A stretch of 64,000 nucleotides of DNA from Campylobacter gracilis (GTDB taxonomy: Bacteria > Campylobacterota > Campylobacteria > Campylobacterales > Campylobacteraceae). Every line of letters begins with the position of its first letter. The first letter of the stretch is position 1. The translations under genes and the position numbers were made by a program. Shown piece after piece: positions 1 to 9,550 of the stretch. The notes under the pieces were generated by a model, which saw only the letters and a list, made by a program, of their open reading frames with translations, made no database searches and was not told the origin of the DNA. The stretch is from NCBI RefSeq assembly GCF_001190745.1, contig NZ_CP012196.1:1116001-1180000 (forward strand). Direction: 5' to 3'.

Positions 1-1
1 C

Positions 2-2332
2 GACGGCGCGATTGCCGAGATGAAAACGGGCGAAGGAAAGACCCTTGTAGCGACCTTGGCAGTAGTGCTAAATGCGATGGAGGGCAAGGGCGTGCATGTC
101 GTGACCGTAAACGACTACTTAGCTAAGCGCGATGCCGCGCAGATGGGCGAGCTATATGAATTTTTAGGGCTTAGCACCGGCGTGATCGTAGGCGGAGAAT
201 ACGACGACGCCAAGCGCAAGGCTGCATACGCGTGCGACATCACCTACGGCACAAACAACGAGTTCGGCTTTGATTACCTGCGCGATAATATGAAATTTAG
301 CGCGGATGAAAAGGTGCAGCGCGGGCATCATTTCGTAATCGTCGATGAAGTAGATAGCATCCTGATCGATGAAGCTAGGACGCCGCTAATCATCTCGGGT
401 CCTACGAACCGCACTCTAGATGGCTACATCAAGGCAAACGAAGTAGCGCGCGCGATGATCCGCGGCGAGGCGCCAGCCGATCCGAAAGGCAAGGCGACGG
501 GCGATTTTACCGTAGATGAGAAAAACCGCGCCGTTTTGATTACAGAGGCAGGAATCTCAAAAGCCGAGAAGCTTTTTGGCGTCGATAACCTCTATAGTCT
601 CGAAAATGCCGTGCTTAGCCACTACCTTGATCAAGCACTTAAGGCGAATTATCTATTTGAAAAGGACGTGCACTACGTCGTGCGCGACGGGCAGGTCATA
701 ATCGTGGATGAATTTACGGGTCGTCTTAGCGAGGGTCGCAGATTCAGCGAAGGGCTCCATCAGGCTCTTGAAGCTAAAGAGGGCGTGCAGATCCAAGAGG
801 AGAGCCAAACTCTTGCCGACATTACCTTTCAAAACTACTTCCGCCTTTACGAAAAGCTCGCCGGTATGACGGGTACGGCGCAGACGGAGGCGACGGAATT
901 TTCTCAAATTTACAAACTCGAAGTGGTCTCGATCCCTACGAACGTGCCGGTTATCAGAAAGGATCAAAACGATCTTATCTACAAGACCGAGCGCGAGAAA
1001 TTTGACGCCGTCATAAATGAGATCAAGCGGCTAAATTCCAAAGGTCAGCCCGTGCTAGTGGGTACGGCGTCGATTGAAAAGAGCGAGAAGCTGCACGAGC
1101 TTTTAGTCAAAGAAAACATCGCGCACTCCGTGCTAAATGCCAAAAATCACGAGCGCGAGGCGCAGATCATCAAAGACGCAGGCGTAAAGGGTGCCGTAAC
1201 GATCGCTACGAATATGGCGGGACGTGGCGTAGATATCCGTATAGACGATGAAGTGCGCGCTTTGGGCGGGCTGTATATTTTAGGTACCGAGCGCCACGAA
1301 AGCCGCCGCATTGATAATCAGCTCCGCGGACGAAGCGGGCGACAGGGCGATCCGGGCGAGAGTAGATTTTTCTTAAGCTTGGAGGATAATCTACTTAGAA
1401 TTTTTGGTAGCGACAAGATTAAAAATATCATGGATCGCTTAGGGCTAAAAGATGGCGAACATATCGAATCAGGCATGGTTTCGCGCGCAGTAGAGAACGC
1501 GCAGAAAAAAGTCGAGAGCTTGCATTTTGAAGCGCGTAAAAATATCCTAGAATACGACGACGTCGCAAACGAGCAGCGCAAGACGATCTATAAATATCGC
1601 AACGAGCTTTTGGATCCCGACTACGATCTGAAAGATAAAATCATTCAAAACCGCGAGGAGTACATCTCTAGCGTGCTTGAGGAGCTTGAAATTTTCGACG
1701 GCGTAAATATCAAAGAGGTCGATAAATTCCCGATCGTCGCCAAAATCGCTCAAGAAACGGGCGAGGTGCTCGAAAACAGCGAGCTTGAGAAGGTCGATGA
1801 TTTCAAAGAGCTGAAAGAAAAGATCATCGGTGCGCTTGCCGTTTCGTATGAAAACAAGATGGCGCCGATCGATCCGCAGCAACGCAAAAGTATCGAAAAG
1901 ATGCTTTATCTGCAGATCGTCGATCGCGACTGGAGAGAGCATCTGTATCAGATGGATATCCTAAAGGCGGGCATCGGACTTCGCGGCTACAACCACAAAG
2001 ACCCGCTTACGGAGTATAAAAAGGAGAGCTACAATCTCTTTATGGAGCTTGTAATGCGCCTCAAATCCGACAGCATCCGCTTGCTGCATTCGATCCAGTT
2101 CAAATCACAGGAGGAGATCGAAGCCGAGCAGCGCGCGATGCAGGAGCGCATGGAGAGCTCAAACGCCAAAGAGCTCGCCGCCGCAAGCACGAATGAAGCG
2201 CAGCTAAAGGGTCCCGATGAGTTCGGCGACAAAAAGCCTAAACGAAACGATCCTTGCCCTTGCGGTAGCGGCAAAAAATACAAAGACTGCCACGGTAAGG
2301 GCGGTCCGAAAAAGGGCGGCTTTGCGAGGTAG
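2..2332 (+). CDS. secA: Preprotein translocase ATPase SecA, 5' end outside window
   Basis: SecA is the cytosolic ATPase that pushes unfolded preproteins through SecYEG. The frame is open from base 2, so the gene enters from outside the window; compared with usual SecA length (about 850-900 residues) roughly 80-90 N-terminal residues are missing. The Walker A stretch MKTGEGKT appears at once, and the DEAD-type Walker [16 protein letters not shown] lies about 110 residues on. [11 protein letters not shown] and NMAGRGVDI mark the second nucleotide-binding fold, and [13 protein letters not shown] belongs to the helical scaffold. The C-terminus carries the complete zinc-binding tail [14 protein letters not shown], which binds SecB or phospholipid. 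The downstream permease of the LolC type also follows secA in C. jejuni as I recall. The ATG at base 20 is internal to the Walker A region and is not the start. Confidence 0.98.
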   Translation, partial: DGAIAEMKTGEGKTLVATLAVVLNAMEGKGVHVVTVNDYLAKRDAAQMGELYEFLGLSTGVIVGGEYDDAKRKAAYACDITYGTNNEFGFDYLRDNMKFSADEKVQRGHHFVIVDEVDSILIDEARTPLIISGPTNRTLDGYIKANEVARAMIRGEAPADPKGKATGDFTVDEKNRAVLITEAGISKAEKLFGVDNLYSLENAVLSHYLDQALKANYLFEKDVHYVVRDGQVIIVDEFTGRLSEGRRFSEGLHQALEAKEGVQIQEESQTLADITFQNYFRLYEKLAGMTGTAQTEATEFSQIYKLEVVSIPTNVPVIRKDQNDLIYKTEREKFDAVINEIKRLNSKGQPVLVGTASIEKSEKLHELLVKENIAHSVLNAKNHEREAQIIKDAGVKGAVTIATNMAGRGVDIRIDDEVRALGGLYILGTERHESRRIDNQLRGRSGRQGDPGESRFFLSLEDNLLRIFGSDKIKNIMDRLGLKDGEHIESGMVSRAVENAQKKVESLHFEARKNILEYDDVANEQRKTIYKYRNELLDPDYDLKDKIIQNREEYISSVLEELEIFDGVNIKEVDKFPIVAKIAQETGEVLENSELEKVDDFKELKEKIIGALAVSYENKMAPIDPQQRKSIEKMLYLQIVDRDWREHLYQMDILKAGIGLRGYNHKDPLTEYKKESYNLFMELVMRLKSDSIRLLHSIQFKSQEEIEAEQRAMQERMESSNAKELAAASTNEAQLKGPDEFGDKKPKRNDPCPCGSGKKYKDCHGKGGPKKGGFAR

Positions 2333-3068
2333 GCGCGGCGATCGGTCGTAAGTATCGCGCGATCGGTGATCTCGATTGCGAGCATTGCGCGATCGGCGCT
2401 TTTCAATCTTGCTTTTGTATTTAGCGGATCGGTCGAGGGCGAAAGGCGTCATAAAATTTTAAAGGGGAGTTTGATCGCGAGGCGGCGCGGACGGAAATTT
2501 AAAAAGAGCTTATTCGCGAGGCGGCACGAACGGTGAGCAAAGCTGCGCGATGGGGCGGAATTTTGGTTTTGAAATTTTAAAATTTCAAAGCGCGCCCGAT
2601 GCTTTGCCGCATATTTTCATGGCGCTGTTGCGGCGCACCGTGCGGTAAAATGTGAACGGCACACGGTGCTTAAATTTAGCGTGCGGCTAGGATACTGCGC
2701 GCGTTTGAAATTTTAAATTTATGCGATTGCGGGCAAGCTTTTAAGCGAAATCCGCTTTTTAAATTTTAAGAATTTTAAAATTATAAAAGATTTGGAATTT
2801 CTAAAATTTTAAAATTTCGAGTCGTTTGAAATTTTAAAATTTAGAATTCGGGTTTAAAATTTCAAAGTTTTGGCAAAGAGGTCTGTTCGGTTTGTCGTAT
2901 CCGATATCTCTTGGGGGCGAATTTCACTGCGTATAAGAGATTTCGGCGCGATTTTAAATTTTTAAAACCCGCTGGAGCTTTTATATTTGACGCCGTAAAA
3001 CCTGTTTTTGGAATTTTAAAATTCCAAAATACCTAAAATTCCACATAGAATTTAGCGTTAAATTTTAT
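2333..3068. other. Gene-free spacer rich in AAATTTTAAAATTT words
   Basis: This 736-bp spacer between secA and the LolC-like gene holds no credible gene. From about 2570 onward it is dominated by repeated short AT palindromes of the form GAAATTTTAAAATTTC (for example near 2571-2587 and 2797-2842), each containing the hexamer RAATTY. It resembles the other long spacers of the window. I see no tRNA and no convincing terminator. Confidence 0.6.
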
Positions 3069-4283
3069 GTGAAATTTTACAAGGACAGCTTTTTGGTAAA
3101 GTATTTATTATTCAAATATCTCAGATTCGACCGCTCTCAGCCCTTTATTACGCTTTCAGCGCTGCTTGCGTTCTTGGGCGTCGGCGTGGGGCTTACGGTG
3201 CTCATTGTTGCGATGGCGATAATGAACGGCTTTGATAAAGAATTTGAGCGCAAGCTCTTTACGATGAACTACCCGATCACGATCCACAGCCACTTTCGCG
3301 GCGGTATTTCAAAAGACGACGTGGAGGGACTGCGGGCGGACTTTCCCGATCTGATCTTTAGCCCCTACATCAGCTCTCAAGTCATCGCTAAGGGCGGCGA
3401 CAGGCTCGAGGGCGGGCTGATTTTCGGCGTAAATTTAAACGACGAAAAGCGCATCAACTCCGTCGTCGCAGCAGGCGCCAAAGACGCCAATCTAACGGAC
3501 TACGGCATCATGATAGGACGCGGGATCAAGGACGAGTTTATGCTGGATGAGGGCAGCAAGATCACGATGATCTTTACGAAGAGCGATCCGGGCGGCTTTG
3601 CGCTGATCCCCAAGATGAAGCGCTTTGATGTGCGCGCGGATTTTAGCTCTGGACTGATCGCCTACGACAAGGCGTATTCCTACGCGGACGCGAGCGATCT
3701 AGCCAAAATTTTGGGCTACGACGAGGGGACATTCGACGGCGTGCATGTTTTTTCAAACGATCCGTTTAAAGACCTGGAGCGCATCAAAAAAAGCCTTCCT
3801 GGCGGTGCTAGTGCCGTGGGCTGGTGGCAGCAAAACGGCAATTTTTTCAGCGCCCTTGCGCTTGAAAAGCGCGCGCTTTTCATCGTGCTGATGCTAATAA
3901 TCCTGGTTGCGAGCCTAAATATCGTAAGCTCGCTTCTGATGACCGTGATGAACCGTCGCCAAGAGATCGCGCTTTTACTTAGTCTGGGCGCTAGCAAAAA
4001 AGAGGTTAAAAGGACCTTTTTTGCGCTCGGAGCCACGATCGGCGGCGGCGGCATCATATTCGGGCTGATTTTGGGCTTATTCGGAGTGTGGCTGCTCGGA
4101 AGCTTCGACATCGTAAATCTGCCCGCCGACGTTTACGGAAGCTCGAAGCTGCCGATGGAGCTCTCGCTAGGCGATTTGGCGATGATTTTAATCGGCGCGG
4201 TGCTTATCGTGGCGCTATCGTCGTGGTATCCGGCCAAAAAAGCCACGCAGATCGACGTGCTGCAAACGTTGCGCAACGAGTAA
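3069..4283 (+). CDS. LolC/LolE-type ABC transporter permease (FtsX family)
   Basis: This is a 404-residue permease of the lipoprotein-release type, which together with a LolD-like ATPase extracts lipoproteins from the inner membrane toward LolA. The N-terminal block LLFKYLRFDRSQPFITLSA followed by a membrane helix and AIMNGFDKEFE matches the LolC/E start. A large periplasmic domain follows (about residues 65-265), then three helices containing NIVSSLLMTVMNRRQEIALL, the typical MacB/FtsX cytoplasmic loop. The C-terminus SSWYPAKKATQIDVLQTLRNE is also typical. No LolD gene is adjacent. The listed start is GTG at 3069, which has no clear ribosome site. A TTG at 3093 lies 7 bp after AAGGA and gives MVKYLLFKY, a shorter N-terminus that I consider at least as likely. 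Confidence 0.87.
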   Translation: MKFYKDSFLVKYLLFKYLRFDRSQPFITLSALLAFLGVGVGLTVLIVAMAIMNGFDKEFERKLFTMNYPITIHSHFRGGISKDDVEGLRADFPDLIFSPYISSQVIAKGGDRLEGGLIFGVNLNDEKRINSVVAAGAKDANLTDYGIMIGRGIKDEFMLDEGSKITMIFTKSDPGGFALIPKMKRFDVRADFSSGLIAYDKAYSYADASDLAKILGYDEGTFDGVHVFSNDPFKDLERIKKSLPGGASAVGWWQQNGNFFSALALEKRALFIVLMLIILVASLNIVSSLLMTVMNRRQEIALLLSLGASKKEVKRTFFALGATIGGGGIIFGLILGLFGVWLLGSFDIVNLPADVYGSSKLPMELSLGDLAMILIGAVLIVALSSWYPAKKATQIDVLQTLRNE

Positions 4284-4620
4284 ATTTAAACGCGGCGCCT
4301 TTAAAATTCGGCAAATTTTGAAATTTAGAGCGGCGCGACTGTGTTTTGCGCGGTATTTCGGCGCGCAAGACAGAAGCTACGCGATCTTGCACGACGCGCA
4401 TCGTGTAAAATTGCACTAAATACGATTTGGGTCGCCAGAATTTTGATTCTTTCGTGAGATTGTAAGCTACATGGAGCCTAAATTTTGAATAAATTTGGTC
4501 GTTCAAATTTATTCAAAATTTTAAATTCCAAAGTGGAGCAAATTTTTAGAGCGCTTTTCTAAATTTTGTAAAATTTTGAAACCACTCAAAGATAAAATCA
4601 TAAAGATTTTGAAAGGATCT
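4284..4620. other. Spacer without recognised gene
   Basis: This AT-rich spacer contains several RAATTY hexamers and no frame that I would call a gene. The last bases, GAAAGGATCT, form the ribosome site of the following small lipoprotein. Confidence 0.5.
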
Positions 4621-4758
4621 ATGGTGCAAAAGATCGTTTTATTTCTGTGTGCGGCGCTGTTTCTATGCGGCTGCTCTAGGAGCGGACCGCAAGATGTCCC
4701 AAAGCCAGAGCAAAATAAGGCACCTAGCCACCATTATACAGGCTACTATTACGCATAG
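4621..4758 (+). CDS. Small lipoprotein, 45 residues
   Basis: This short secreted peptide has a clear lipoprotein signal: MVQKIVLFLCAALFLCGC, with lipobox LCGC and the lipidated Cys at residue 18. The mature part, SRSGPQDVPKPEQNKAPS followed by HHYTGYYYA, is Pro-rich at first and His/Tyr-rich at the end. The composition after the Cys (basic residue, Gly-Pro, then Pro-rich) is loosely reminiscent of the LptM/YifL family of small outer-membrane lipoproteins, but this is too weak to assign. The start was chosen at ATG 4621 (or the next codon, GTG 4624) because AAAGGA lies directly upstream; an in-frame TTG at 4576 would only add a charged leader. The gene is isolated between two spacers. Confidence 0.6.
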   Translation: MVQKIVLFLCAALFLCGCSRSGPQDVPKPEQNKAPSHHYTGYYYA

Positions 4759-5059
4759 CGTATATTGCGCGGCGGGCGACGATACGAGACGTTTAACGGC
4801 GAGAAAATGGAAACATTGTAGTTCTTGCTCATTCGTGGACAAAAGCTCTCAAGCCTGCAATACGAGCCTTAGCAGCGTTGCAGCCTGAATGTAGCGGCGC
4901 CAAGGTGTCCATCCGTATATAATGACGATAAAATTTAGGCTTATTTAAGCAGGACGAAATTCTTTTTAAAATTCCTTCAAATTCCCATAAATCCAGCTGA
5001 ATAAATCTAAATTTTATAAATTTTAGGGTAACATTCCCTATTTTTCAAAAAGGCTTTAA
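4759..5059. other. Spacer without recognised gene
   Basis: I see no gene here. The final 120 bp are AT-rich and must hold the promoter of the folD-lepB-rpiB-apt run, but no unambiguous -10 element stands out. The AAAAAGG before the folD ATG serves as its ribosome site. Confidence 0.45.
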
Positions 5060-5917
5060 ATGACTTTAATTGACGGCAAAAGCATAAGCGCGAAGGTAAA
5101 AGATGAGATCAAAGCGGCCGCTTCGGATCTTGCCGCAAAGGGCGTAGAGCCTGCGCTGGCGGTGATTTTGGTAGGCGAGGACGCGGCTAGTAAGACCTAT
5201 GTCGCGAGTAAGGAAAAAGCCTGCGCCACCTGTGGGATCCGATCCGTAGCGCACCGCTTGAGCTCCGACGTGAGCGAGGCGGCGCTTTTAGAACTGATAG
5301 AAAATTTAAACGATGACGAAAGCATCGACGGCATCTTGGTGCAGCTGCCGCTTCCAAAGCATATTGATACGAATAAAATTTTAGAAAAAATAAGCCCGCA
5401 AAAGGACGTGGACGGATTTAGTGCGATAAACGTAGGCAAGCTTACTAGCGGGCTTTCGGACGGTTTTGTGCCTTGCACTCCGCTTGGCGTGATGCGTCTG
5501 CTTGAGGAATACGGCGTGCAGATCGCGGGCAAAAACGCCGTCGTGCTGGGTCGCAGTAATATCGTCGGAAAGCCGATGGCGAGCCTGCTGTTAAATGCCG
5601 ACGCCACTGTTACTATCGCTCATAGCAAGACGAAAGACTTAAAGCGGCTTTGCGCAGATGCCGACATTTTGGTCGCGGCGGTCGGTAGGGCGCATTTTGT
5701 GGGCGCCGATATGGTAAAACAAGGCGCGGTGGTAATCGACGTGGGGATCAATCGCGGCGGCGACGGCAAACTAAGAGGCGACGTCGATTTTGATGCGGTA
5801 GCGCCAAAATGCTCGTTCATCACGCCCGTGCCCGGAGGCGTGGGGCCGATGACGATTGCGATGCTTTTGAGCAATACGATAAAATCGGCGAAAAATCGCT
5901 TAAGACAAAGAGCCTAA
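5060..5917 (+). CDS. folD: Bifunctional methylenetetrahydrofolate dehydrogenase/cyclohydrolase
   Basis: FolD interconverts 5,10-methylene-THF, 5,10-methenyl-THF and 10-formyl-THF, feeding purine synthesis and initiator-tRNA formylation. The 285-residue length is standard. Diagnostic motifs are VGEDAASKTYVASKEKAC (with the catalytic Lys of the YxxxK motif), LVQLPLPKHID, PQKDVDGF, PCTPLG, and the Rossmann stretch VVLGRSNIVGKPMASLL. The family signature ITPVPGGVGPMTIAML lies near the C-terminus. The stop codon abuts the lepB ATG with no spacer, so the two are co-translated. The C-terminus is intact. Confidence 0.97.
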   Translation: MTLIDGKSISAKVKDEIKAAASDLAAKGVEPALAVILVGEDAASKTYVASKEKACATCGIRSVAHRLSSDVSEAALLELIENLNDDESIDGILVQLPLPKHIDTNKILEKISPQKDVDGFSAINVGKLTSGLSDGFVPCTPLGVMRLLEEYGVQIAGKNAVVLGRSNIVGKPMASLLLNADATVTIAHSKTKDLKRLCADADILVAAVGRAHFVGADMVKQGAVVIDVGINRGGDGKLRGDVDFDAVAPKCSFITPVPGGVGPMTIAMLLSNTIKSAKNRLRQRA

Positions 5918-6763
5918 ATGAAAATACTAAGCAAAATTTATCACTTTTTATCAAGTTGGACGGGGACGGTCATCGTCGTTTTATTCGTCATTCTTTTTGT
6001 TGCGCAAGCCTTCGTGATCCCCAGCGGATCGATGCGCACTACGCTTTTGGAGGGCGATTTTTTATTCGTTAAAAAATTTAGCTACGGCATCCCGACCCCG
6101 CATATTCCCTTTGTGGAGTGGCAGGTGGCTCCTGATAGCGACGGCGACGGGCATATCATCCGCGGCGAGGGTCCGAAGCGCGGTGATATCGTGGTTTTTC
6201 GCTATCCGCTTAATGAAAAAATGCACTTTGTAAAGCGAAATTTTGCCGTAGGCGGCGACGAGGTGATATTTGATCTGAATAATTTCTACCTTCGTCCGCA
6301 TGAAGGAGATGAGTTCATTGCCGCGAACTATGATGCTCGCGACATTGTGATTTTGGGCGGCGAAAAATATGTTAAAGAGCCGTATAAGTTCAAAGGCATC
6401 CACTACGACACTAATGCTAGGAACTCGATGCTAACAAATGTCAAAATCGCACTTGAGAAAGGTGAGCTTTCTATGAAGCCCATTAGTTTAAGTGAAATTC
6501 CTCATAGCTTCGAAGCTGCGGGGATAAGCTTCAATGCCTTTTACATCAAAGTGCCGCAGGATGAGTATTTTATGATAGGCGATAATCGAAATAATTCCGC
6601 CGATAGCCGCTTTTGGGGTCCGGTACCTTATCGTCTGATCGTTGGCAAGCCGTGGTTTACATATTTTAGTATCGATGCCGATCGCAAGATCCGCTGGGAG
6701 CGAATCGGACGCTTCGTCGATACCTTGCAAAACGACGAAAGCCTAATCTATGAGCAAAAATAA
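5918..6763 (+). CDS. lepB: Signal peptidase I
   Basis: LepB removes signal peptides from Sec and Tat substrates on the periplasmic face of the inner membrane. One N-terminal membrane anchor (about residues 16-34) leads directly to the catalytic box IPSGSM, with Ser38 as nucleophile. The general-base Lys106 sits in FVKRNFAVGGDEV. The downstream box GDNRNNSADSRFWGPV is also canonical. The length of 281 residues is typical for epsilonproteobacteria, with a moderate expansion between the Lys box and GDNR (about residues 115-215). It follows folD with no gap and precedes rpiB by 9 bp, where AAGGAG serves rpiB. Confidence 0.96.
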   Translation: MKILSKIYHFLSSWTGTVIVVLFVILFVAQAFVIPSGSMRTTLLEGDFLFVKKFSYGIPTPHIPFVEWQVAPDSDGDGHIIRGEGPKRGDIVVFRYPLNEKMHFVKRNFAVGGDEVIFDLNNFYLRPHEGDEFIAANYDARDIVILGGEKYVKEPYKFKGIHYDTNARNSMLTNVKIALEKGELSMKPISLSEIPHSFEAAGISFNAFYIKVPQDEYFMIGDNRNNSADSRFWGPVPYRLIVGKPWFTYFSIDADRKIRWERIGRFVDTLQNDESLIYEQK

Positions 6764-6772
6764 GGAGCGGCA

Positions 6773-8146
6773 ATGCAAATAAATAAAATTTTCATAGCGA
6801 GCGATCATGCGGGCTTTCGTGCCAAAGAACAAGCTAAAAAAGCGCTCGCCGCTTTAGGTTACGAAGCGGTCGACCTTGGCACGCATAGTGCCGAAGTGAG
6901 CGTGGACTATCCCGATTTTGCGGGCACGTTGGCGGATAAAATTTTAGCCGAATGTGAAGCCTGCGCGCGAAGTAGAAATTTTAAAGAAAATAACGACAAA
7001 AATTCCGCTGCAGCCGCGGAAAATTCTGAAGCGGGCGGCAGTGAAAATTTCGGCGCAAGTATAAACGGCTGCGGAAATTTTAACGACGCCGTACAATGTA
7101 GCGAGAAAAATGAAAATTTTAACGTTATAAAAAACGCTAGTCGTCAAAATTTTAACGCTAGCGGAAGCATGACTACCTGCGTAAATGCAGCCGTAAGCCA
7201 GAATGCAAACAAAGATAAAATTTTAAATTCCACCGACTACGGCATTTACGGCGTTTTGATTTGCGGTACGGGTATCGGCATCAGCATCGCCGCAAATCGC
7301 CACGCTCACATCCGCTGCGCGTTGTGTCATGACGCGACTAGCGCTAGATTAGCCAGAGAGCACAACGACGCCAACGTCCTAGCCTTCGGCGAGCGATTAA
7401 TGGGCGCGCTGGTGATCGAAGATATGATTAGGGCGTTTTTCGGCACTGATTTTGCGGGCGGCAGGCACATTAAGCGCGTCGCAAAGCTAGGCGCTTGCGG
7501 TAGTGCGAATTGCGCGCATGGATTTGATGGGGAGAATTTCACGCAGAACTCCGCTCAAAATTTTGCGGAACAAAGCTGTAGCATTAATTTAAACGGACGA
7601 AATTCCAAATCAAGCTTCGGTGGCAAAACCCTTTCTTGCAAAAATCCCATTGGCACAGATTCTGCATCAAATTTTGCGCGGAGCTTTAACGATAAAAATT
7701 CCTTATTTACCGGTGAGAATTCCTTGATAAGCTTTGGTGGTGCACATCATATAAATTTAAATTCTGCGCACGCAAAGATAATCTTTAATGAGAAAAATTC
7801 GCTAGATAAAAATTCCACTAGCGCAAATTCTACGTTGAATTTTATGCGCGAGAGCGTTTGCGAGAAAAATTTCGCTCAAAAAGCTAGCTGCAAATATTTT
7901 GTCAGTTTGAACCCAGCAATTATAAATTTCAAGGCTACAAATTCCGTTTGCATGAGCGTTAAGCCAAAAAACGTAAATTGCGCTAGTGCGGGTTTAACAG
8001 ATGCGAATTCTGATATTGCGAGCGTAAATTTAAAGGGAGCAAATCTTTCTAACGCGTATTTTAGGAGCATAAATTCTGCCTATTTTAACGCAGCACCCGC
8101 TACTATGCGCCGCTTTGCAAATCCAAATGAAGGAGGCGAGCAATGA
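6773..8146 (+). CDS. rpiB: Ribose-5-phosphate isomerase B with a large insertion and C-terminal extension
   Basis: RpiB interconverts ribose-5-phosphate and ribulose-5-phosphate. The family is normally about 145-160 residues; this protein is 457. Residues 1-60 (FIASDHAGFRAKE, DLGTHS, VDYPDFA) and about 153-239 (GVLICGTGIGISIAANR, ARLAREHNDANVLAFGERL) form a complete catalytic core, with the active-site Cys164 and His197 present. Between them sits an Asn/Ala/Ser-rich insertion of about 90 residues, and after the core a tail of about 215 residues of the same character, with repeated NF, NS and KN steps. Both added parts are dense in RAATTY hexamers (9 in 6961-7230, 18 in 7501-8100), while 7231-7500 coding for core has none. 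The insertion falls where a surface loop is expected, so activity is probably kept. The stop overlaps the next gene by ATGA. Confidence 0.9.
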   Translation: MQINKIFIASDHAGFRAKEQAKKALAALGYEAVDLGTHSAEVSVDYPDFAGTLADKILAECEACARSRNFKENNDKNSAAAAENSEAGGSENFGASINGCGNFNDAVQCSEKNENFNVIKNASRQNFNASGSMTTCVNAAVSQNANKDKILNSTDYGIYGVLICGTGIGISIAANRHAHIRCALCHDATSARLAREHNDANVLAFGERLMGALVIEDMIRAFFGTDFAGGRHIKRVAKLGACGSANCAHGFDGENFTQNSAQNFAEQSCSINLNGRNSKSSFGGKTLSCKNPIGTDSASNFARSFNDKNSLFTGENSLISFGGAHHINLNSAHAKIIFNEKNSLDKNSTSANSTLNFMRESVCEKNFAQKASCKYFVSLNPAIINFKATNSVCMSVKPKNVNCASAGLTDANSDIASVNLKGANLSNAYFRSINSAYFNAAPATMRRFANPNEGGEQ

Positions 8147-8385
8147 GCGTAGTATTAGGCGTTTTAGCGCTATTTTTTGCAGCACTACTTATTTTATCGA
8201 TCCGAAAAAATTCTAAAATTTACGCCTTACTTCGAAAGAGCGAAGAAAGAATTTCAAAGCTTAAAAGCGATAACGAAAAGCTCAAAACTGCCCTTCGCTT
8301 CGGCATTGAGGCCCTGCAAAATGAGGAGAGCGAAAACTGCAGCTTAAAAATCCAAAACGCAAGATTGAAAAGAGGTAAGCTATGA
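8143..8385 (+). CDS. Small membrane protein with coiled coil
   Basis: This is an 80-residue protein of unknown function. One N-terminal membrane helix (VLGVLALFFAALLILSI, about residues 4-20) is followed by a charged, heptad-like stretch (residues 30-75: KSEERISKLKSDNEKLKTAL and onward) that should form a coiled coil in the cytoplasm. It overlaps rpiB at its start (ATGA) and apt at its end (ATGA), so it is translated as part of the rpiB-apt unit. The layout is like that of small membrane-anchored scaffold proteins; no specific family is recognised. Confidence 0.75.
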   Translation: MSVVLGVLALFFAALLILSIRKNSKIYALLRKSEERISKLKSDNEKLKTALRFGIEALQNEESENCSLKIQNARLKRGKL

Positions 8386-8930
8386 AAAGTCTAAGCAACG
8401 AGCAAAAAAGCTATTTATTTCGCTCGATCCGCACCGTGCGCGACTTCCCAAAGCCCGGTATTTTGTTTTATGATATCACGACGCTCGTAGGCGATCGCGA
8501 GGCGTTTAATTTCCTGCTTGATCATCTAGCCGAGCGCTACGCCGATTACGGACTTGATTACATAGTAGGCATAGAAAGTCGCGGATTTATTTTTGCAGCG
8601 GCACTTGCTGCGAGGTTGAGGGTTGCTTTTGTGCCAATTAGAAAGCCAAAGAAGCTTCCTTATATCACGATTTCGCAAAAATACAGCCTTGAATACGGCT
8701 TCGATCAGGTCGAGATGCATGTGGATGCATTCTCTGGCGTGCAAGATGCCAAGGTGCTGCTAATCGACGATCTTATCGCCACCGGAGGCACCGCACGAGC
8801 GGCATTAGATCTCATCGCGCAGACGCAGGCTAAGTGCGTCGAAGCCTGCTTTTTGCTAAATTTACGTGAGTTAAACGATCTAGGCGAGTTTTCGCGACGC
8901 ACAAATGTTTATTGCGTTTTAGAGGCGTGA
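8382..8930 (+). CDS. apt: Adenine phosphoribosyltransferase
   Basis: Apt salvages adenine with PRPP to give AMP. The N-terminal segment IRTVRDFPKPGILFYDITTL is the family hallmark, ESRGFIF lies in the core, and the PRPP-binding loop VLLIDDLIATGGTARAAL is complete. The length of 182 residues is normal. The start overlaps the preceding small gene by ATGA. Its TGA overlaps a GTG that I take as the start of the DedA gene, extending the chain of coupled genes. Confidence 0.97.
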   Translation: MKSLSNEQKSYLFRSIRTVRDFPKPGILFYDITTLVGDREAFNFLLDHLAERYADYGLDYIVGIESRGFIFAAALAARLRVAFVPIRKPKKLPYITISQKYSLEYGFDQVEMHVDAFSGVQDAKVLLIDDLIATGGTARAALDLIAQTQAKCVEACFLLNLRELNDLGEFSRRTNVYCVLEA

Positions 8931-9550
8931 TTTTGGAAGAGCTACTTAAAAATTTATTACAAGAATACCACCAATACGCCTATATAGTGCTTTTTGTTTG
9001 GTGTATTTTAGAAGGCGAAATCGCACTGATTTTAGGCGGCATAATGGCGCACGAGGGACATATAAATTTGCCGCTAGGTATCTTTGTTGCGGGGCTTGGG
9101 GCATTTTGTGGCGATCAGTTTTATTTTTATATCGGGCGCTACAACAAAAAATATATCAGTAAAAAACTCGCGGCACAGCGCCGAAAATTTGCGATCGCAC
9201 ACCTGCTTTTGCAACGCTACGGCTGGCCGATAATTTTAATGCAGCGCTATATGTATGGCTTTCGCGTCATCATCCCGATGAGTATCGGCATCACTCGCTA
9301 CAGCGCAAAGAAATTTGCGATTATCAATCTTTTTAGCGCTTGGTGCTGGTCGGGTGCGACGATGATTTTGGCGTGGTATTTTGGCGAGGAGATCTGGAGC
9401 GGGCTGCGGCTAATCGAGCAACACTGGTATTTTGCGATACCTATCATAGGCGGAATTTTATATCTATTTTTTAGGCTATTTAAACGTATGGAAAATCACT
9501 TTATGAACTCACGAAAGGAACGAGATGAAAGTAAAACTGCTAGATCGTAA
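8927..9550 (+). CDS. DedA-family membrane protein
   Basis: DedA proteins are inner-membrane proteins linked to undecaprenyl-phosphate or phospholipid flipping and membrane homeostasis. Typical features are a re-entrant N-terminal region with the acidic residue in CILEGEIALILGG, the stretch GDQFYFYIGRY, and the conserved RYGWPIILMQRYMYGFRVIIPMSIG segment with its functionally important arginines. Four to five hydrophobic segments are visible in about 207 residues. The start is taken as GTG 8927, which overlaps the apt stop (GTGA); TTG 8912 is an alternative with no better ribosome site. The 3' end overlaps pepA by 26 bp, and the pepA ribosome site AAAGGA lies within this gene. Confidence 0.9.
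   Translation: MILEELLKNLLQEYHQYAYIVLFVWCILEGEIALILGGIMAHEGHINLPLGIFVAGLGAFCGDQFYFYIGRYNKKYISKKLAAQRRKFAIAHLLLQRYGWPIILMQRYMYGFRVIIPMSIGITRYSAKKFAIINLFSAWCWSGATMILAWYFGEEIWSGLRLIEQHWYFAIPIIGGILYLFFRLFKRMENHFMNSRKERDESKTARS

Noticed and set aside
4649-4888. Second plus-strand frame overlapping the small lipoprotein
   Set aside because: It lies in a different phase and lacks a signal or ribosome site; the lipoprotein frame has both.
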